64,000 nucleotides of DNA, taken from the NCBI GenBank assembly GCA_048499805.1, contig JASNZF010000002.1:620001-684000 (forward strand), written 5' to 3'. A program made the translations under genes and the position numbers. The stretch comes from JAWXBA01 sp048499805 (lineage in GTDB: Bacteria; Gemmatimonadota; Gemmatimonadetes; Gemmatimonadales; GWC2-71-9). Positions 59,528-64,000 of this stretch are shown in pieces. The notes beneath the pieces were generated by a model. That model made no database searches and had not been told where the DNA came from. It was given only the letters and a program-made list of their open reading frames with translations. The stretch's first letter is position 1; the number at the start of each line of letters is the position of its first letter.

Positions 59528-60862
59528 ATGGCAGGATCGGCAGAGATGCTCGCGGCGATCCGCGAGCTCACCACGACCAAGCAGATCGACCGGAACGAGC
59601 TTCTCGACCTCCTGCGCGACGGGATTCATGCCGCGCTGGTGAAGAAGTTCGGGCCGAATGTCCGTTTCGAGATGAGCGTCGACGAGCTGCAGGGCTCGAT
59701 CGAGATCATGCGGCTCCGGCAGGTGGTGGCCGTGGTCGAGGATCCCAGCGCGGAGATCGGGCTCGAGGAGGCGCGGTTCGAGGACCCGGAGTTCGAGGTC
59801 GGCGACATGCTCGAGGAGCAGGTGCCGTTCGAGGACTTCGGGCGGCTGGCGGTGCAGGCCGCCAAGCAGCGGATCATCCAGCGGGTGCGCGAGGGCGAGC
59901 GGACCAAGATCCGCGACGAGTTCGGCGACCGGGTGGGGGAGCTGCTTTCCGGCGAGATCCAGCAGATCGAGCGGGGCAAGATCGTCCTGATCCTCAACAA
60001 GTTCCGCGAGGCCGAGGCGATCATCCCCTACCGCGACCAGAACCATCGCGAGCACTTCCACCAGGGCGACACGATCCGGGCGGTCCTCAAGAAGCTCGAG
60101 GAGACCCCCAAGGGCCCGCGGCTGGTCCTGAGCCGGGCCGATGCGATGTTCGTGGCGGCGCTCTTCAAGCTCGAGGTGCCGGAGATCGCGCAGGGGGTCG
60201 TCGAGATCCGGGCGATCGCCCGCGAAGTCGGCAGCCGGACCAAGGTGGCGGTGATCAGCCGCGACGATGCCATCGACCCGGTTGGCGCCTGCGTCGGTCT
60301 CAAGGGGTCGCGGGTCCAGGCGGTGGTCAATGAGCTGGGCGGCGAGCGGATCGACATCGTGCCGTGGTCGCCGGACCCGGAGCGGTTCTCCCGCCTGGCG
60401 CTGGCGCCGGCCCGGGTGGCCAAGGTCTTCTCCGACCCCGACTCGAAGACGATCCAGGCGGTGGTGGACGAGGACCAGCTCTCGCTGGCGATCGGCCGGA
60501 ACGGGCAGAACGTGCGGCTCGCCTCCGAGCTGACCGGTTGGAAGATCGACCTCTACTCGAGCCGGGAGTGGCTGGAGCGCGGGGGCGAGGGCCCGCTGTT
60601 CGCCCTGCCGCCGCTGGAGGAGGAGGTCGTCACCCAGGTGCCGCTCAGCGAGATGAAGGGCCTGTCCGCCGAGCTGGTCGCGATCCTGGAGCAGGCGGGC
60701 TTCAAGATGCTGAACGACATCCTGGACATGGAGCGGGAGGATGTCATGAAGGTGAACGGGATGACCGAGGAGGCCGGCGACCAGTTGCTGGCGTTCCTCT
60801 CCGACCTGGTCGAGGATGGCGAGGATGCCGCGCCACCCGCCGGGGACGTGCCCGCCGCGTGA
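59528..60862 (+). CDS. nusA: transcription termination/antitermination factor NusA
   Basis: 444 aa. The N-terminal RNAP-binding domain (residues 1-125), S1, then KH1/KH2 (DPVGACVGLKGSRVQAVVNEL; AIGRNGQNVRLASELTGWKI) are present. The C-terminus has one helix-hairpin-helix-like repeat (LSAELVAILEQAGFKMLNDIL). It binds RNA polymerase and slows it at pauses and terminators. No rimP precedes it, unlike most nusA operons. The hairpin in its leader could be a target for autoregulation. Confidence 0.96.
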   Translation: MAGSAEMLAAIRELTTTKQIDRNELLDLLRDGIHAALVKKFGPNVRFEMSVDELQGSIEIMRLRQVVAVVEDPSAEIGLEEARFEDPEFEVGDMLEEQVPFEDFGRLAVQAAKQRIIQRVREGERTKIRDEFGDRVGELLSGEIQQIERGKIVLILNKFREAEAIIPYRDQNHREHFHQGDTIRAVLKKLEETPKGPRLVLSRADAMFVAALFKLEVPEIAQGVVEIRAIAREVGSRTKVAVISRDDAIDPVGACVGLKGSRVQAVVNELGGERIDIVPWSPDPERFSRLALAPARVAKVFSDPDSKTIQAVVDEDQLSLAIGRNGQNVRLASELTGWKIDLYSSREWLERGGEGPLFALPPLEEEVVTQVPLSEMKGLSAELVAILEQAGFKMLNDILDMEREDVMKVNGMTEEAGDQLLAFLSDLVEDGEDAAPPAGDVPAA

Positions 60863-61170
60863 ACGACCGCGTCCTCGGGCTGCTGGGGCTGGGGCTCAGG
60901 GGCGGGCTGGTGATCGTGGGAGTGGAAGCGGTCCGGGCGGCGCTCCAGCGCGGTGACCTGGCCTGCATCGTGATGGCCGCCGACGCCAGTCCGCGTGCGG
61001 TGGAGAAGATCGGCCGGTTGGCGCGCGCCCGTGGGGTGCCGTCGGTCCCGGCCGGAGCAGCAGCCGCGCTCGGCGCGCGGCTCGGGCGTCCCCCGGTGAT
61101 GGTGGCCGGGGTGCGGGATCCCAAGCTCGCAGCCGGCCTCGTGGCCGCCGGGCAGCCGGTCAAGCAGTGA
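60859..61170 (+). CDS. L7Ae/L30e-family RNA-binding protein (YlxQ-like)
   Basis: 103 aa. GLVIVGVEAVRAALQRGDLACIVMAADASP and the GVPSVP segment match the L7Ae/L30e fold of YlxQ, which sits between nusA and infB in many bacteria and binds kink-turn RNA. GTG start overlapping nusA by four bases. Confidence 0.85.
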   Translation: MNDRVLGLLGLGLRGGLVIVGVEAVRAALQRGDLACIVMAADASPRAVEKIGRLARARGVPSVPAGAAAALGARLGRPPVMVAGVRDPKLAAGLVAAGQPVKQ

Positions 61171-61181
61171 CGGAGGATTGA

Positions 61182-62010
61182 GTGGTCAAGACGAAAGTGC
61201 AGGATCTCGCGGATGAATTCGGGGTTGCCCCGGACCAGGTCCTGGGCATGCTTCGCGACATGGGCGTCCGCGCTCGTGCCGCCGGCTCCGCCCTGACCGA
61301 CGACACCGTCGCCGCCGCGCGCGTTCGCTGGGAACGCGACAAGCGCAAGAAGCAGGACGAGGCGCCCGCCAAGAAGACCCGGCGCAAGGCCACCACGAAG
61401 AAGGCCGCCGAGGCCGAGGCCGAGGCCCCGGTCGAGGTCAAGCCCGTCAAGCGTCGCCGGACCGCCGCCGAGGTCGCCGAGGTGGAGGCCCAGGCCGAGG
61501 CCGAGCGGGCCGAGGAGGCCGCCCGCGAACTGGAACGGGCCCGGACCCTCCAGGAGAACGAGCCGAAGGCGCCGGCCCTGTCCCTCGAGGAACGGGCCAA
61601 GGCGCTGTTCAAGGACCTGCCTCCGGCTGAGCCGGAAGCCGCTCCCGCGGCCCCGGCCCCCGAGCCACCGGCGGCGGACGCCCCGGCCCCCGAGGCCAGT
61701 GCCCCGGTGGCCCCGCCCGCCCCGACGCCGGCTCCCCCGGCCCCGGCGACCCCGGTCGCCCCGGCGGCCCCCCCGGCATCGGCACCGCGCAAGCCGTTCA
61801 TCCCGCCCCGGGTGCCGCGTCCGGCACCGGGTTCGGGGGGGCAACGGCCCCGTCCGGTGTTCAGCAGCAGCAGCCCGGGTGGCCAGCCCGCCCGGGGGCC
61901 CGGTGGCGGCGGCCGCCCCGGCGGCCCGCCGCGCAGCGGTGGCCCGCCGCCCGGCGCCGGCAGCCGGTGGCCCGCCCGCCCACCTTCGGTCCTGACGCCC
62001 AGAAGGGCGG
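61182..62010 (+). CDS. infB: translation initiation factor IF-2, N-terminal part (frame broken)
   Basis: From the GTG at 61182 an IF2_N domain (KTKVQDLADEFGVAPDQVLGMLRDMG) leads into a long Lys/Ala/Glu then Pro/Ala-rich linker, as in IF-2. Around 61950-62010 the natural continuation (TFGPDAQKG, then GRGRKRGKKGKKSF) moves through two other frames, so two small indels separate this part from the GTPase core. The region is nearly pure G and C. Either the assembly has indels here or the long IF-2 form is not made. Confidence 0.75.
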
Positions 62011-62046
62011 GGCCGGAAGCGCGGCAAGAAGGGGAAGAAGAGCTTC

Positions 62047-63966
62047 GTGGACCAGGAAGCGGTGCAGCAGAACATCCTCAAGACGCTGCAGGGGATGAAG
62101 GGTGGCAGCAGCCGGCGGCGCCGGACCGACGAGCCGAGCTATCGGGACCTGCTCGCCTCCCGGGATGCCGAGGCCGCGGCGCTGGAGAAGACCCGGATCC
62201 GGGTCAACGAGTTCATCTCCGTCTCGGAGCTGGCGGAGACGATGAAGATCCCGTCCACCCAGATCGTCCAGTTCGCGTTCAAGGAACTGGGCCTGATGGT
62301 GACGGTGAACCAGCGGCTGGACTTCGACCAGATCGAGCTGATCGCGTCGCAGTTCGGCTTCGAGGCGGTGCGCGAGGACGAGTACCAGGCCGAGGCGCCG
62401 GTCCCGACCGACGAGGCCGAGGACCTCGAGCCCCGTCCGCCGGTGGTGACGATCATGGGTCACGTCGACCACGGCAAGACGTCGCTGCTGGACTACATCC
62501 GCAAGGCGAACATCGTGGCGGGCGAGGCGGGTGGCATCACCCAGCACATCGGCGCCTACCATGTCGAGCTGCCGAACGGCAAGACCATCACCTTCCTCGA
62601 CACTCCGGGCCACGAGGCGTTCACCGCCATGCGGGCCCGGGGCGCGCAGATCACCGACATCGTGGTGCTGGTGATCGCGGCCGACGACCAGGTGATGCCC
62701 CAGACGGTCGAGGCGATCAGCCATGCCAAGAACGCCGGCGTGCCGATGATCGTGGCGATCAACAAGGTCGACCTCCCGTCCGCCAACGTCGCCAAGGTGA
62801 AGCAGGACCTGCTCCAGCACAGCGTGGTGCTGGAGGAGTTCGGCGGCAACGTGCTGCACGCCGAGATCAGCGCCAAGAAGGGGACCGGCATCGACGGCCT
62901 CCTGGAGCAGGTGCTGCTGCAGGCCGAGATCCTGGACCTCAAGGCCAACCCGAATGCCACGGCGTCCGGCACCGTCCTCGAGGCCACCCTCGACCCCGGC
63001 AAGGGACCGCTCGCCACCATCCTGGTGCAGCGCGGCAGCCTGCGGGTGGGCGAGGACTTCATCTGCGGCAAGTTCTCCGGCCGGGTCCGGGCCCTCTTCG
63101 ACGAGCGCGGCAAGACCGTCGAATCGGTCGGGCCCTCGGAGCCGGTGCAGATCCTCGGGTTCGAGGGCGTGCCCTCGGCCGGCGACTCCTTCCTGGTCGT
63201 GGCGGATGCCGTCGAGGCCCGTGACATCGCCCAGAAGCGGCAGCGGCTCGAGCGCGAGGCGCAGAACCGCCGCAGTCAGCGTGGCGGCACCCTCGAGGAC
63301 TTCAGCCGGGCCCTCAAGCACGGCGAGGTCACCGCGCTCCGGCTCATCATCAAGGCCGACCAGGGCGGCCCGGCGGAAGCGCTCGCCGACGCCCTCGCCC
63401 AGCTCTCGACCGGCGAGGTGCGGGTCGACGTGGTCCACCGTGGCGTCGGCGCAATCACCGAGAGCGACATCCTCCTGGCCAAGGCCTCCGGGGCGATCGT
63501 CCTCGGCTTCCACGTCCGTCCCGACGCCAATGCGCGCGGGGCCGCCGAGCGGGAGCAGGTGGACGTCCGCACCTACCGGATCATCTACGAGGCGGTCGAG
63601 GACGTCCGCAAGGCGCTCGAGGGGCTCCTCAAGCCGGAGGAGAAGGAGATCGTGCTGGGCGAGGCGGTCGTCCTCGAGGTGTTCAAGGTCAGCAAGGTCG
63701 GCACGATTGCCGGCTGCCGTGTCGAGACCGGTTCCATCGTCCGGAGCGCCGCGGTGCGGGTGGTCCGGGACGGCAAGCTGGTCTACACCGGCAACATCAG
63801 CAGCCTCAAGCGGTTCAAGGACGACGTGAAGGAGGTCCAGAACGGGCTCGAGTGCGGCATCGGCGTCGAGAACTTCAACGACGTCAAGGTCGGCGACCGG
63901 ATCGAGGCGTTCCGGACCGAGGAAGTGAAGCGGACGCTGGGCGACAGCGCCGCTGCGGACGCCTGA
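62047..63966 (+). CDS. infB: translation initiation factor IF-2, GTPase core
   Basis: 639 aa from GTG at 62047. A second IF2_N-like domain (residues 50-108) precedes the GTPase: GHVDHGKT (138-145), GGITQHIGA, DTPGHEAF, NKVDLP and SAKKGTGID. Domains II, III and IV follow with the fMet-tRNA-binding C-terminus (KVGTIAGCRVETGSIVRSAAVRV). This is the complete functional part, comparable to the shorter IF-2 forms started internally in E. coli. The frame is continuous with basic linker codons upstream of 62047 but stops at 61993. Confidence 0.92.
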   Translation: MDQEAVQQNILKTLQGMKGGSSRRRRTDEPSYRDLLASRDAEAAALEKTRIRVNEFISVSELAETMKIPSTQIVQFAFKELGLMVTVNQRLDFDQIELIASQFGFEAVREDEYQAEAPVPTDEAEDLEPRPPVVTIMGHVDHGKTSLLDYIRKANIVAGEAGGITQHIGAYHVELPNGKTITFLDTPGHEAFTAMRARGAQITDIVVLVIAADDQVMPQTVEAISHAKNAGVPMIVAINKVDLPSANVAKVKQDLLQHSVVLEEFGGNVLHAEISAKKGTGIDGLLEQVLLQAEILDLKANPNATASGTVLEATLDPGKGPLATILVQRGSLRVGEDFICGKFSGRVRALFDERGKTVESVGPSEPVQILGFEGVPSAGDSFLVVADAVEARDIAQKRQRLEREAQNRRSQRGGTLEDFSRALKHGEVTALRLIIKADQGGPAEALADALAQLSTGEVRVDVVHRGVGAITESDILLAKASGAIVLGFHVRPDANARGAAEREQVDVRTYRIIYEAVEDVRKALEGLLKPEEKEIVLGEAVVLEVFKVSKVGTIAGCRVETGSIVRSAAVRVVRDGKLVYTGNISSLKRFKDDVKEVQNGLECGIGVENFNDVKVGDRIEAFRTEEVKRTLGDSAAADA

Positions 63967-63979
63967 TGCGGGGACGGGG

Positions 63980-64000
63980 ATGAAGGCCGGTTCGCACCGC
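63980..64000 (+). CDS. start of next gene, possibly rbfA
   Basis: ATG at 63980 with GGGGACGGGG before it begins MKAGSHR and runs off the window. rbfA usually follows infB and starts with similar basic residues, so rbfA is likely by position only. Confidence 0.35.

Overview
The window is high-GC bacterial chromosome. Its gene content points to an uncultured member of the Gemmatimonadota: tandem secreted M14 peptidases, a Bat/MoxR aerotolerance-type operon, the stand-alone 'alternative' GlmU-like protein, BshA of bacillithiol synthesis, GatCAB, and many small lipoproteins with short leaders. The phylum is an inference from gene content, not from a marker phylogeny. Almost the whole window is densely packed housekeeping DNA on the + strand with 1-4 base start/stop overlaps.

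The accessory part is the left edge, 1-6.3 kb, all on the minus strand. A probable operon carries three proteins I cannot assign (365, 495 and 341 aa) followed by a DEAH-box helicase that runs off the left edge and has a Cys/His N-terminal domain. The 365-aa protein looks compatible with a PD-(D/E)XK nuclease. Upstream of these genes are two good integron attC sites (5000-5112 and 5586-5683) and a third isolated core site at 6312-6318. They delimit a short cassette array with no visible integrase: a small membrane-protein cassette and a decayed RHH/MazF toxin-antitoxin cassette.

6.7-10.3 kb holds two tandem M14-type secreted peptidases; the first has lost every zinc ligand and the catalytic Glu. 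A 578-base palindrome-rich spacer follows. 10.8-14.5 kb: topA, a YegS-type lipid kinase and tRNA-Ser(GGA), then a 48-bp tandem repeat. 14.8-16.9 kb: msrPQ methionine sulfoxide reductase and a lipoprotein. 17.0-19.8 kb: pyrRBC. 20.1-21.4 kb: a coiled-coil zinc-ribbon protein, convergent with rpsT. 21.6-30.9 kb: scpA-scpB-rluB, then moxR, DUF58, a membrane protein, batA, a batB/TPR fusion and a batD/TPR/SH3 fusion. 30.9-36.2 kb: mutL-miaA-bshA-uppP-birA.

36.3-39.6 kb: small membrane and lipoproteins, an NlpC/P60 hydrolase and a His-rich secreted protein. 39.8-42 kb: groES-groEL behind a CIRCE operator. 42-46.7 kb: two small exported proteins, then a minus-strand group (WalJ-type MBL hydrolase, GlmU-like protein, mannose-1-phosphate guanylyltransferase, roadblock protein). 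46.8-55.3 kb: lipoprotein-serS-pcrA-gatCAB-class V aminotransferase. 55.3-58.9 kb: a zinc-dependent phospholipase-C-like protein and a DUF948-like protein diverge from murA-pgeF. 59.3-64 kb: nusA, an L7Ae-like protein, infB (reading frame broken between its two halves) and what may be the start of rbfA.
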